Source of the DNA: Trema orientale
Taxonomy: Eukaryota > Streptophyta > Magnoliopsida > Rosales > Cannabaceae
Assembly (NCBI GenBank): GCA_002914845.1
Contig: JXTC01000002.1
Location: 2,744,114-2,808,113, forward strand
Direction: 5' to 3'
Length of the DNA: 64,000 nucleotides
Shown: piece by piece, positions 1 to 15,036 of the stretch
How positions within the stretch are numbered: position 1 is the stretch's first letter
Layout: every line of letters begins with the position of its first letter
Notes under the pieces: model-generated
Seen by the model: only the letters and a program-made list of their open reading frames with translations
The model's database searches: none
Told to the model about the DNA's origin: nothing
Position numbers and translations under genes: made by a program

Positions 1-23
1 GTGGTAAAAATTTAGGATCTTAC

Positions 24-2644
<2,621 letters not shown>

Positions 2645-2765
2645 TTTTTCCTCTCTAGATCTCCTAACTTTGGTGCACTCCTTGGAAATATTATTAATTA
2701 TAAGCTCTTTCTAACCAGTTAATAGTACTTCACCAAGCTTGTGTCTAGCTCATGGTGTGACCTAG

Positions 2766-2778
2766 AGCTATATATAGA
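2766..2778 (-). promoter_or_regulatory. TATA-box candidate for the peroxidase gene
   Basis: A TATATATA core lies about 125 bp upstream of the peroxidase start codon on the minus strand, in otherwise mixed-composition DNA. The spacing suits a plant core promoter with a leader of roughly 90-100 nt. This is inferred from position and sequence only. Confidence 0.45.
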
Positions 2779-3239
2779 CTAGCTTTCGAGTTTGTACACG
2801 TGGCATGACCGACACTGCCAAGTTGGATCGACTGGGTTCGTGGTTTAATTTTGTAAATATTTGGTCAAACTTTATTTTTTAGTTTATTAAGTTTAACCTA
2901 TAGTATTAAGTCACCGTGTGACTAAAGTGCGGGGGAAAATTAGGGTGTTCACATGAACCAAGGTGTGTTATGGTAATATATCAACATTCTTGCTTAGATG
3001 CTATGCTATGTATTGTGTGAAGCAAGCCGTTGTTATGGCGAAAGGAACGTGGATGCATGTGAGCTGTGCCTTAGCTTTAGGGTCTTGAATTTAGTATCAC
3101 TATGTGAGTTTTTTGAACCCAATAATTTTGAGACTATAACCAAAACATTTAATTAATTATTCTATATACTATCGAATTTTGCGAATACTCGAAAACCAAC
3201 ATTATTTATCCTTTCCATTAGGTAGTTATTCGCCTTTGC

Positions 3240-3965
3240 CTCTTTGGTTTGGCCACAAATATTAAAATACTTATTGTTGGGACGGTTTTCACCAACTGTC
3301 TACGTGTTTTCGCTATCTCTGACTGTGCCCAATATCTAGAAGGATCGGAGGAGCTGGGGGGTACCTGCAAAGACTCTCCGATGCTTAAGTCAGATATCGG
3401 TTCTAAAGGAGATAGCAGGAAGTAGAAAATTACTTTCTTGCTTATTCCAGTGCGGGCGATACTTATACCTCTGAAATTGGGATCCAATTCCGAGATTTTC
3501 TTTCCCGCGCCGTAGCTCACTCCTGAAATCACGGGCTAAGATTGGTACGATTTGTTCCCTGTCGCCAGCTTCGACATGAGTCCTGACATGGAGCGGCGTC
3601 TACAGTTCCGCCGTCCTCCCAGGGGAATGCAATTAATGCGCGCACCTACCCAGGATCGCATTAAATATCTTGTCTGGGTCTGGAACTATGTGTTGCCCCC
3701 GAGGGTCTTCTAGCAGAAGACCCTTAAGGCTCCTGACCCTCAGCTGTCGGGACAAGGGTCTGGTTGGGCCGGGCCTATCCCAGATCTGGACGGGCCCTGC
3801 CTCGACTCGCTTCGACAGTGTGGGCCTAAATATCGTCATGTGAAACACTCGTGGTTCCCAGGCAGTTTTTTCTGCCCACGTGTCAGTTGATTGTTCCCAG
3901 TTTCATTCCTTGCCGCTGGGACGTCCACGTGACGCACGTTCTAAAAGCAGGTCCCACACTTATTA
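3240..3965. repeat. GC-rich LTR-like fragment in the AT-rich spacer
   Basis: An abruptly GC-richer block of about 700 bp lies between AT-rich flanks. It includes the string GGGGTACCTGCAAAGACTCT followed by a CGATGCTTAAGTCAG-type motif. I associate that motif with the regulatory region of plant LTR retrotransposons. Several short frames cross it, but none resembles a known protein and they are not called. I could not define LTR ends or a target-site duplication. It could be a truncated solo LTR or a fragment of another transposon. Confidence 0.4.
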
Positions 3966-5867
3966 TGTAATTTGACAGCATCCTTGTAATTATATAAATA
4001 ATTTTTTTTTTCTATCTCCCCATCTCTTTTTTTTTCAGTATATAATTAATGATAATTTACTTGCAAAAGTATCCTCATATATACGAAATAATTAATCTGT
4101 ACATATAATTTTAACAATATATAATAAACTCATTACTTAGCACAACTCTCAAACACACTTGATAGTCGATAAAAACACTTATTGTTTAAAGTATCAACGT
4201 TATAAAGCTTCTGAAGGGCAAGATCTTATATGGTCATGTAAGTTTTTATTGTCATTGACGAACATATATTGCTTTGATATCGTAAGCTTAGGAGCCTCAC
4301 GATGAGCTCGTGAGTCTTAATTCTTAAGTTTCGTGGGAGAAGGGAAGTTTTGGCATTCACAAAATTAATGTGGTCAACCAAAAATTATCAGTAGGAAGAG
4401 ATTTTAAACCCTTTGTCAATCTGATGCGACATATTTGTTATTCATTATTACAGGGAATACGAGAGCATAAGCAGCATTTAGCCTCAACTACGGGGACTTA
4501 TTTTTGTAATTATTCCTCACATAATTGTCATTATAAGTAAATATTTATTAATGAATTCTTAATTAGGAAACATAACATCTTCTTGGGGTGTCATGATTTG
4601 CCTAAGCCTCCTAACTTTATTAGATATCGATTTTGACTTGATGAGAAAACAAAATTAATGTAGATTTTGTAGTGGTCAACTTGCAACTTTGATTTTATCT
4701 TAAGCAGGTATATCTTATTTTGGTCTAGCTAATTGAAACCTAATTCAACTAAGCAACGCAACGATGATCAACTTGATGCTAATTTATCGGTGTCAAAAGC
4801 ACTTAGACTTTTTTATACCCAATTTAATATATATCCGTCAAATGTTGATTAGTAGGTTTGAATGTTTTGATCAATTTAATATTTTAAATTTCATTATTTT
4901 GGTAAAGCATAGAAGGAAGTGATTGCCTCTTAATTTGTTCTTGATAGAACATACCAACTTTTCTTCTCCCCTTTTTTTTTTTTTTTTTTGAAAGAACAAA
5001 TTTGTCATGACCTATATAATTTAGTGTACATTAATTTTCTTTTCCTCTAAATAATTTGGAGCTCATAGCAAAATGATCGAATTTTGTGCCGATTTTATGT
5101 AAATGTCTGTTTTTCAATTGTTGTAGCAAAATAATCAATATATTAGTGGGTATATCAAGTGTAAAATATCATATACTTAATAATGTACAAACTAATGTAC
5201 CTAGTGCATAAACAAAAGCTGGTATATATATAGATATACCATATGTAAAAGTATATATACTTGAACATATAGTTATAAATAGAGAAAAACGGATATTTAT
5301 TAAATCGAAGTATGAAAATAGGACACCTGCCATAAATTCTCTAAAATTTTTCAAAGAATTAATTACTCTATCGATACTTAAACAATTAAAATATTTTAAA
5401 GCTTCATTTTAGTCCTTTTAAATTTTCTTGTTTTGGCCTTTGGACTTACAAATTATTCTCAATTTATTAGGCCCTTATAAACTATTATCATGTTAAAACT
5501 TTGTTAAATATAAGACCATAATAATTTAATACAACAATCTATTTTAGAATTTATCCCTATTTGAAAAAAAAAATTAACATCCCTATTTGAAAAAAAAATA
5601 ACAAAACAAAAAAAAGAGTATCATTTTTAGTCATTTTTTCATAAAATATAAAAAAAAAATTGTTGAAAATGACTAACAAATAATTATTTTGAAAATTTAA
5701 AGGCTAAAATAAGAAATTTTAAAGATTAAGTAATCATTTTTTGTAATGATTTTTAAGTTCAATAATAAAGACATTTTTCTTTTATCTATTTCATATAGTA
5801 CTCATAATGTAAGGTTTATATTAAATAATGGAAAATATTCCAAAATTTTAAGACTAAAAGTTGATGA
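3966..5867. other. AT-rich spacer with no gene seen
   Basis: The DNA is low in GC, with poly-T (around 4970-4990) and poly-A runs, and has no convincing coding frame. The stretch 5040-5240 resembles 28640-28810 (shared strings such as GTGGGTAT, AAGTGTAAAATAT and AAGCTGGTATA). It is therefore probably a remnant of a dispersed repeat. Confidence 0.5.
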
Positions 5868-5876
5868 TAAAATTAT

Positions 5877-6048
5877 GGGCGCGTCTACAGTAGGGGCGCC
5901 GCTACGTAGGGCCCTGTCTATTCACCGTTGGATGGGACTCTGTATATAAATAGATTCTCCACAGATTCCCGTTATTCCTCACAGATTCCCATCCAAGGAT
6001 AATTAAGGCATGACCCTACGTAGGGACGCCCCTACCGTAGCCATCCCC
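5877..6048. mobile_element. Mutator-type MITE (172 bp) with 9-bp target-site duplication
   Basis: A compact non-coding element with terminal inverted repeats of about 37 bp. The left end begins GGGCGCGTCTACAGTAGGGG. The reverse complement of the right end begins GGGGATGGCTACGGTAGGGG. Both then continue through a shared CTACGTAGGG block. The element is flanked by the exact 9-bp duplication TAAAATTAT (5868-5876 and 6049-6057). A 9-bp duplication is characteristic of Mutator-like transposition. There is no transposase, so it must have been mobilised in trans. Confidence 0.85.
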
Positions 6049-6057
6049 TAAAATTAT

Positions 6058-9000
6058 TTACATCAAAAGAGCTTTGTGTAATAGACACAATTCTATATGT
6101 CGACAATAGTTCATAACCTAAATAATGATAGTTGGACACTACATCCGGTATAAGGGTTATAAGCCCTTTCTATTTGAATTTGAAGTGATGAGTATAAATT
6201 ATCAAAATATTAATTTGACTTTGAATAGATAGTATATGCTATATGTATTGTGCATATATAACCAAGTGAAATATGTTTACAAATACTATTAAAAATATAT
6301 ATTCAGAAAACGTATAATTTAGAATATCCATCTTAATCTTGAAATACATATTTATATTATTTAAGTTATCAATAAGTACAACTTTATGATTTATTTGGTT
6401 AACCTCGATAATTTGGTAATATACTCTCATGGATATAGAGAATATATAATTATAGATATAAAAATTATGACTCGTATAATTATAAGAGTTAATGCTACCT
6501 TATTAAGATACGACTACTTAGAAATTTAATCTTAGTATTGAATATTCAATAAAGTGGTTTATTGAATTTTGACTTTCTTAATAAAGTCAAATTATCTATT
6601 AGACATATGGATAAGTAAATGAGCAAGAAAATAACTATATGGATAAAATAGTAATTTGTTATAGCTCTGATTATTGACACTTTTCATGAGGTTAAATAAC
6701 CGCATATTTAATTGTGAATATGCTTTCTTAATATGTATTTAATTTAAGAGTTTAGTTATATATACCTTTATTAATATTGTTGGATCAATTAATTAAGAAT
6801 TAATTGAAATTGGATACAACATATTATAGTTTAAGTTAAAACATCCTTATAGGTTCCTTTCTTGCACAGAAAAATTAATTGCTCAAGAGGAATAATATCA
6901 AGGTCCCTCTGTGCTTACTGATAAAAGCGAGGGCAATGGTTTTTTCCTTGGCCTCTACGCAGAAAAATGGGGTGCAGGGAGCCCCTGTGCCTCCCACAGG
7001 AGTCCCACATGAATGGGACTTATCCTCTTTTACATATCCTAATAGATATCTCCATATCTCTAATTTTATTTTTTGTTCTTTTTGATAAATCTATAAGAGG
7101 AACATTATAATTTAGATATTTCTAATTGGAATAGGAGAACTCACTTATGGCACGTTTATTTCATTGTAATCGTAATCAAAATAAATAAATGAGAAAATAT
7201 GAACGTGAATAATATAGAAAGGTATAGGAATCACTTTTTATATTATATTGTTTACTTAAAACTAATAGGAAATAAAATTATAACACCATATGTGTTTACT
7301 AAACTTAACAAACCTAATAGGAACAAGTTAAATTTTCTAAACAGTTCTTTTAAAAGTATATATATGTTTTAAAGTAGATAGATTTTTAGGGGTTTATTTG
7401 TATTCTATTATTTTAATAACAAAAACGGAAGAGAATATTTATGGGTAATTATATTTCATATATATTAGTGGATAAATATTCTCATTCTTTTTCTCTAAAT
7501 TTATATGGGCCCTACTCAGTTCTTTTAATCCCATACTTTAGTAAACAAGTTAATAGAGATTATTACCCTATATATCATTCTCATTATCTTTTTATACACA
7601 TACTATTAAAGAGTTTAAGTAGGACTAGGATTTTGCTTGATACTCTATTATAAATAGATATTGTGGGTTGTAGAAAAGACTATACTACGTTATTAGTTTG
7701 GCAATTGCCTCACCAAAAAATAGAGATAAATTTGTTAGAGAATCACAATATTGGATTTGGTAAAATTTAGGAAGGAAAGTCAAAAGGTTATTTGATTACT
7801 TGGTATTCTTAGCGAATTCAGAGATTAAGACCACACTCAGGAACAATCAACTTATGATCAAGCCACAAGATCTACTTGTTTGGAGTGAGATATTCATGTT
7901 CTTGCTACTGCAATCGATGGATAATGAATTAAAACTATATCTTGTGCGAAAGCAATATAGTTACAATTATTTTTACCTTATTCCACTACAAACTCGTTAC
8001 CAAAAAATTTTCAAGGTGATTTCCCTACATTTATGACGCCTCTTGTTTTACGTCATAATATGTAAAATTTTAGTGAATTTAATTCAAAGATGGTATATCT
8101 ATGTCTTTTGAATTTTAAGGCGTGTTAGTTTATTTATATTTTTTGTTTATCTCGGTGCCATTTTCCCTAAAAAAGAATCAAATATTCAATCATAAGTTTA
8201 TGTTAGCCTTATTTGATGCCAAAGAAATAACTTGAACAAAGCTAATAATCTTCACTTCATGAGCAAAAACCATGCCAATAGGAGATAAAAAGAAACTAGA
8301 AGCAAACCTACGACAATGCCAAAAATTATTGTACAAAAACTCTTGTAGCTAAAAAGTATATTTGTAATAGCACTATTCGTAAATTAGAGAAGATACATAA
8401 TATAACATGATCTGTATTCTATAATATGTTGGAAAAATTATGAAAAAGTTGCAGATTTAATTTTTCGTGAAAAACTACTAACAATTTTTCAATAAAACAA
8501 CAAATCGAAAAATATAACTAGGAGCATGATAAATTCTCATAATGATATATAAGAATCATAAATTGATATTATACCTCTTGTAGACGTTATATGAATAAAT
8601 GTATGACTTTTCTTCCCCAGTTATATTCCTACTTATTCTTTTATATAGTCATGTCATAAGAGCATGGCCTCTTAATACTATAACTTTTAATGTTACACAT
8701 AAAAAGATCAAGTTAGTACTGCACTTAATTCTCCAAAGAAGTCAAAGTATAGGATATCAACTATTCACTTATCTTTAAGCATTTTTCTATCTTGAAAAAC
8801 TAACAGAAGTTCTTTATAATTTCTGTCTCTATTTTCTAATATGTCTAAGGTCTCGTTATATAGGAAAGAAAAACCAGAGACAAATGGGTAATACCACGAG
8901 GTGCCATATCCCATAATCAATGTGAATGTCGGTGTATGGCCCTTCTGTCATTGGCCAAATTCGTCTAGTGATAGTGAATTCTCTTTTCGGGAATTCTTGT

Positions 9001-9164
9001 TATCCATTTCCACCTTCTGCAATATTCAACTATGTAAACAATTGCATTTTCTATTTTGGCAATACCTTATTAATTTTTCCTTGATTTGTTCATATCTAAT
9101 TAACGATAATTGGAACAACTATTTATAATTAGAATAACAATCCAAAACATCTAGATTCATTGAA
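6058..9164. other. AT-rich spacer with no gene seen
   Basis: About 3 kb of AT-rich DNA contains only short frames of atypical composition (none over 80 codons), with no family resemblance and no splice-consistent extension. Nothing functional can be supported. Confidence 0.5.
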
Positions 9165-9165
9165 C

Positions 9166-9167
9166 AA

Positions 9168-9202
<35 letters not shown>
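9166..9202. repeat. (TAA)n microsatellite
   Basis: About eleven to twelve uninterrupted AAT/TAA triplets in intergenic DNA. Long pure runs of this kind are usually length-variable. Confidence 0.9.
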
Positions 9203-12200
9203 GAACTAATATGGATCTTTTTATGTAAACTAGCATATTCTAAAGACTAAATTTTTTTGTGTTCACACTTGTCAATTTTATCTAGTAGTTATCAAAACTA
9301 AAACAAGGAATACAATACTATGATACATGCCTAGGCCAGTTATTGGGCCAAGGCTTAGGCATGTGACACCTTTTGCAGTCTAATTTAATTCTCCAATTTA
9401 AACTTAACTCGGTCCAATTCAATAATAGAGTAACTATTGACACAAACTAGTCCGGAGATGTTATGAGACATGTATAGTTTACTCCGAAAAATTAATGGGC
9501 TAATTATTTAATTTCAAAATTCATTCCACTAAATGATTGAAATTCCATCCAACTGTTCATGACTACTTTTAGAGTAATGTCCTATACTATAATGATTCTT
9601 TGCTAATTATCTCTTTATATAACATTATAAAACATAATCATATATTTTTAAATTCTTATTGATTTCTCTAATGATCATCAGTCAACATCTTATTGATTAT
9701 ATTATTATTGACATGATTAGACCTAAGACTGATGATCAAGTGCCGAAATCTACTAAGAAATACATGTTAATTCACCAAATTCTATGTTGTCAACTGCAAT
9801 CATAGAATTCAACAAATATGTTTTACCAAACGACAGTGAAGATTGATCTCAATTGACTTTACTAATTTGCAATTCAATAAAACTATATTTGAGAATATAT
9901 AATCACAACCAACTCAAGATTAATAGTAAATCTCAAGATTAAGAGTAAAGCTAATCATTGTCAATGAAATTCTTTTCTATTAACATTCATCCATTGAATT
10001 TCATTTATGATCCAGTTCAGTGTACGCATCAATATACTAACTGACTTTAGCTGACCACGGTAAGTCAAACTTTTCCAAAGCCTACTACAGCATAAATAAA
10101 GTGCCCAACCTTATTATATTAATGCGAACTACAGTAAATTAATTGTAAACAACTTGTATTCATATTTTCTATGAATCTACATCGTAATTATAAAGATACA
10201 TATTTATATAATTAAATATATCATTATTCAAATAACATTATGCACAAGTAATTACTAAATAGTACTAGATTTTATTAATATGAATTTATTTTACATAAAA
10301 GTTAATGGAATTTTATGAGTTTCTCCCACTCTTCCCAATATAATAAACATTCAAAAATTAGGGCACGGAGCTTGGGCCTAGTGGGGGCTCAAGTCCATAT
10401 TCTCTTCATTTCTATATTTTCATTAAAAAAAAAGCTCCAAAAGTTGTATGTGTTTATAACTTTTTTATCTTAAATTATACACTCCCCACTCAAAAATAGA
10501 CAAAATGGTGAACCGCCCCAACAAAATAAATAACATATAATTCTAGCCTTACCAGACAAAAATCTTGGCTTTGTTCCTGATTCAAATAAGCCACTTCTAT
10601 GCACTTTCTATATAATTTAATTTAACTTATAAAAAGCGATCATAATATTAATAGAATAGGTAACTATAAGTGTACATATAAATGTGTTAGACGTATGTTC
10701 ATTATAATTTATGTATATGTATATTAATTAATGTATACTATATATGTGAATTTATATGTGTATATACACTAGTTTGTGTAGGTCTAACGTTCTTCATATA
10801 GTTAATATTTGGATACATCATAATTTACAAAACATAGATGACTTTAATATTAATTATTTTATTTTACATTCTATTTGGACCCTTTCATCATGTTAATTAT
10901 AGATAGGAGTTTCATAAAACTTTCAGAAACATTTCCTAAAATTTCATTGTAGATATTAATTACCTTTTTAGTGCAGTAATCTATACTAGGCAACCTTACA
11001 TGGAACTAGGATTGTGATTTAGATTATTTATCTCATACTCATATTTGATGCGAATTTGGGATTGGGATAAATAATCCACAACCTCATAATAGTCTCATGT
11101 GAGTGAGATAATTTATCTCATTCAAAAGTGTGGGATTATTAATTACACACTCAAAAGTAATGGGACCTACATCTATTCTAAATTCTTAAACTAGTGGATC
11201 CCACATTATGAATATTTTTTACATTTTTTTTAAGATTTAAACTAATATAAAATAAATCTATTACATATTCCGATAAAAAGTGGGTCTCACATCCAATACT
11301 ACACCAAATATGAAATAGTATTAAATTTATCCACTCTAATCCATTACAATCTAATCCGATGCTATAATCCAATCCTACCAAATGCACCTAATGTGTCTTA
11401 GAGGGGAAAAAGAAAAAAGAAATATTAGGATTTAATTCAAGCTAACTGCAAAGACAAGCATCATATCAAACCGTGCCAAAAGCCATTTTCCATGCAATGT
11501 ATTGTGAACCTAATTCAACGTAAAAGAGTCCTCAAGCCACTTGCACGAATCGGATGGCCAGTCCTATATTTATTTATCTTTATATGCTTTTGCTTCATAT
11601 GTAGTGAACTTACCTGACTTAGTGGTGAAGAATATGACATTTTTCCGTATGAAAATTTGTAGAATAAAAGTAACTTGCTGGCTGCTGAATCACGAATAAT
11701 ATTAATTTATTATTTATTATTGGCATTAATGGTGTCGTATTGTGAGTACATTGCCGTATATAAGCTGTTCCTACTCCTGAGGTAAAATAGACCAAAAAAA
11801 AAAAAAAACACACGCGTAACCGATTCCGAAATGTAAAAAAACAAAAAATTGCGAGTATATTTTTCAATCCTACCCGAAGTAGTGAAAGCTAATTTTCCTA
11901 TAGTATAGGGATGAAAACAACCAAGAAAGAAGCATAAATGGATAAAACTTAAGATCTTAGAAATCGGGGAGGAAAGTACACGTGGAAAAGATTCTAATGT
12001 GATTTCTTTTCATGATTTTGTGGAAAGAAAGGAATATGTGTGAATTTGAGGTAAAGTGCTTTTTTTGTACCAACGTGTAATGTTGGAATGTAGAGTGTGT
12101 ACAATAAAATTCCATTACTACTACTACTCCTCCTCCTCATGAGTCATCCGCTAGCTAGTGAATCAGTGCGATCGACAAGTTGAGAAAAAAAAAAAAAGTA

Positions 12201-12340
12201 AAAAAGCGAAAAAAATAAAACAGAGGGGAAAAGAAAAGCAAAAGAAAAAGTAAAAATAAAGCTTTTTTTATTAAATAATTTTGAAAAAGGAAGAAGAATA
12301 TTTTACGCTTAGATTCTAAACTCTCCCTTCAAACGTCAAA
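9203..12340. other. AT-rich spacer and upstream region of the DUF3755 gene
   Basis: There is no coding frame of recognisable type. A short hairpin lies at 9325-9364 (ACATGCCTAGGCC against its near-complement). A purine-rich stretch at 12185-12300 precedes the CT-rich leader of the next gene, so the promoter of that gene probably lies within 11.9-12.35 kb. No clear TATA box was chosen. Confidence 0.45.
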
Positions 12341-12349
12341 ACCCTCTCT

Positions 12350-12741
12350 CTTTCTCTATCCCCCCCTTTGATTTTCCGTACATCTCTCTCTCTCTCTCTC
12401 CAATATCTGTCTCTCTCTCTTCGCAATTTTCAATATTACATATCTCGCGTGGAGCTCCCTTCAGTCTCATATTATATATAATAAAGTTCTATATATAAAC
12501 CTCTCTCTCTCTCATCCAATCTTTGGTCTTTTATTCAATTTTTCAATAATTATCTATCTGGGTTTTGTTTTTCTTCTGTTTTTCTATCTGGGTTTTGTTT
12601 TTCTTCAATTTTTCTTGGCGGGACATCGAAATTGGCGGGAACCAACGGTGAATTCCGGGATTCTGAGAAGTGGGTTTTGCTTAGATTTGCGTAATTGGTG
12701 TTGAATTCTGAATTTCGTGGAGTTCAAAAAGGTTATTGTTA
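12350..12741 (+). promoter_or_regulatory. CT-rich 5' leader of the DUF3755 gene
   Basis: The stretch before the start codon is pyrimidine-rich, with CT microsatellite runs at about 12383-12420 and 12500-12512. A 30-bp unit containing CTATCTGGGTTTTGTTTTTC repeats at 12554 and 12584. CT-rich leaders near the transcription start are common in plant genes. The exact start site cannot be seen from sequence. Confidence 0.55.
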
Positions 12742-14989
12742 ATGGCGAACCCTTCTGGGAACCATCAAGAACCCAGCCATGCTTCGTCTTCCTTCAACGG
12801 AGGAGGGAACCCTGTTAATGGGAATTCGGTGCCGGCGTCGGCCCCTGAGAGTTCCGGTGCCGCTGTGGCCATGAAGCACAACCCGGGTATCGCCATGGAT
12901 TGGACCGCGGAAGAACAGGCAGTTATCGAGGATGGGCTTGTCAAGTGAGTATTTCTCAACATGGGGTTTTGTTCATTCTTTAAAAGCTTTTTGTTTTTTT
13001 TTGTTTTTTCTTTTTTTTTTAGCTCGTGAATATTTTAATTCGATTTTGGTGGATTCTTTTGATTGTTAGCTGTACGTAAGGCTGTCATGTAATTTTTCTA
13101 AACGAATTATTGCGCTAAGTTGGAGTGGTTGAATTTTTGTTTCTAATTTGGACTATTTAAAAGGGTTCTTCGTTTTGACTGTAATAAATTTTCCTATTAA
13201 ATTTTCGATCTTTCGCTCGAAACCGTAGAATACGAAACACAACAAATTGTACACTTCAAACTTGGTACTTGGGAATTTATAGCGTGTTATAATTTTGTTT
13301 TGCTTTGCGTTCTCTGTAAATTACGGTTTGGAATGTAACTTTGATAGGCAATTCTCTTTATGTTCTCATTAAAACCTATAACCTACTTCCTTAGTTTTGT
13401 TTGCTCAAGACGTCTGTCAAGAATTCGAATGCCAAATTAGGCCCTTCTCCTCCTTTTAGTTTTAACTTTTAATGATAGTGTCCCAACAAATTCAAACTTT
13501 CATCTTGGTTGTGCCACTAAAGTCTAGATGTTTTTATCAGTTATAATTTCTGTTATGTCTGCTAATGGCTCGGTCGATATCCTATACTGCTATAGGCTCT
13601 AGCTGTATATTTTCAAATTGTACATGTTAATTTTTATTTCATTATTATTTCATAAATTGAAATCATAATTATTGTAAATAGTAATGACTGAGACATTGGT
13701 AGTTAGACAAACATGCTATATGCGACTTAAAATTTTATATGTTCCGAATGTAGCTTTATATGTTTTCCTTTATTTGTGTTCTCGTGTTTGGCATATGCTC
13801 CTAATAAAGTAAAAGTTGATCCTTTCTTTGGTATGGAACTTTCTATTATCTTGTTGCCAAGGGGGCTGGCATTTTGCTTTGATAGTGATGGTAAATACAA
13901 CTTCTCCTGTATGCAATACACTATCTATAATTGGTTGCTAAAATATGGAGAGTTTCTCTTTGGTACTGCTTATCATTTGCTTGCATCAGTTACACGTATT
14001 CATGTGTGCATGTATATATAAACTGCTGCTTATTTGTTTTGTTTAATTTAAACTTATTGTTTGGACTTCCATGTCTACTTATTGCCGGTAATATTTTCGA
14101 ACTGAGTGCCACATCAATTTCTTGAAATTAGGTACATATGAATTACAACCAAATGCAAGATATTGCGGAGTATATTAATATAAGAATAAGGTGACACTAG
14201 CTGGTGCTAATTTGCATATACAATTATGTATGATAATCCTATGATCCTACGTTTCTAAAGGCATGATTTCAAATATCATTCAAGCTTCAAAATGTTAAAT
14301 TGTAACTTAATGTGGGGCTTTGGGTGATGGCTACTAAGCCTCTCATAAATTTCCATTTTGAAATAAATGGTGAAGAATAAACAAAGCAGAAAAGTTTTTT
14401 ATCTCATTGTTGGAGACACAAAAGCCGAAATTTTGTGTGTTTAGTAACAGTTGCATGACTAATTTGTTTCCATGTGAAGCTTTATACATGTACATTTATG
14501 TCCAAGAAAGATGGTGAATATGTGAATCATCCATTCTTGTTTAGTTGGCTCGTGTTCTTAGTATTCTTTCTTGTTGGAATTTGTAGGTCCGTTTCAGTAC
14601 ATTTAGTTATTGAGGTGCTTTTTATTTGACATAAACTTTCTATTGGAAGTGTAGTAGGGTATGTGGAAGGTGGGAGATTTGTGTTTGTCTTTTCTTTATG
14701 GAATAGAAAATGGTGCTTGAGTGTATGAAATGTAGTATCTGTGGACAGAAAAGCCACTTTTTTTAAGCATATAATCCATACAAGTCTGCTCATTTGACAT
14801 TTAATTGTTAAATCTTGTTAGTTGCTCTCTATGGATAGAAAATGGTGCTTGAGTGTGCTTGCGTGTATCAAATGCAGTATTTGTGTACGCCAGAGCCACT
14901 TTTTTTAAGCTTCTAATCCATACAAGTCTGCTCATTTACACATTTTATTGTTATATCTTGTTAATTGCTCTCTCTCTCTCTCTCTATCT

Positions 14990-15036
<47 letters not shown>

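Noticed and set aside
3218..3848. Two minus-strand frames (104 and 71 codons) in the GC-rich block.
   Set aside because: No domain or homology is recognisable, and the block looks like LTR-type non-coding sequence.
12765..12962. An antisense frame over exon 1 of the DUF3755 gene.
   Set aside because: It is a shadow of the real exon on the other strand.
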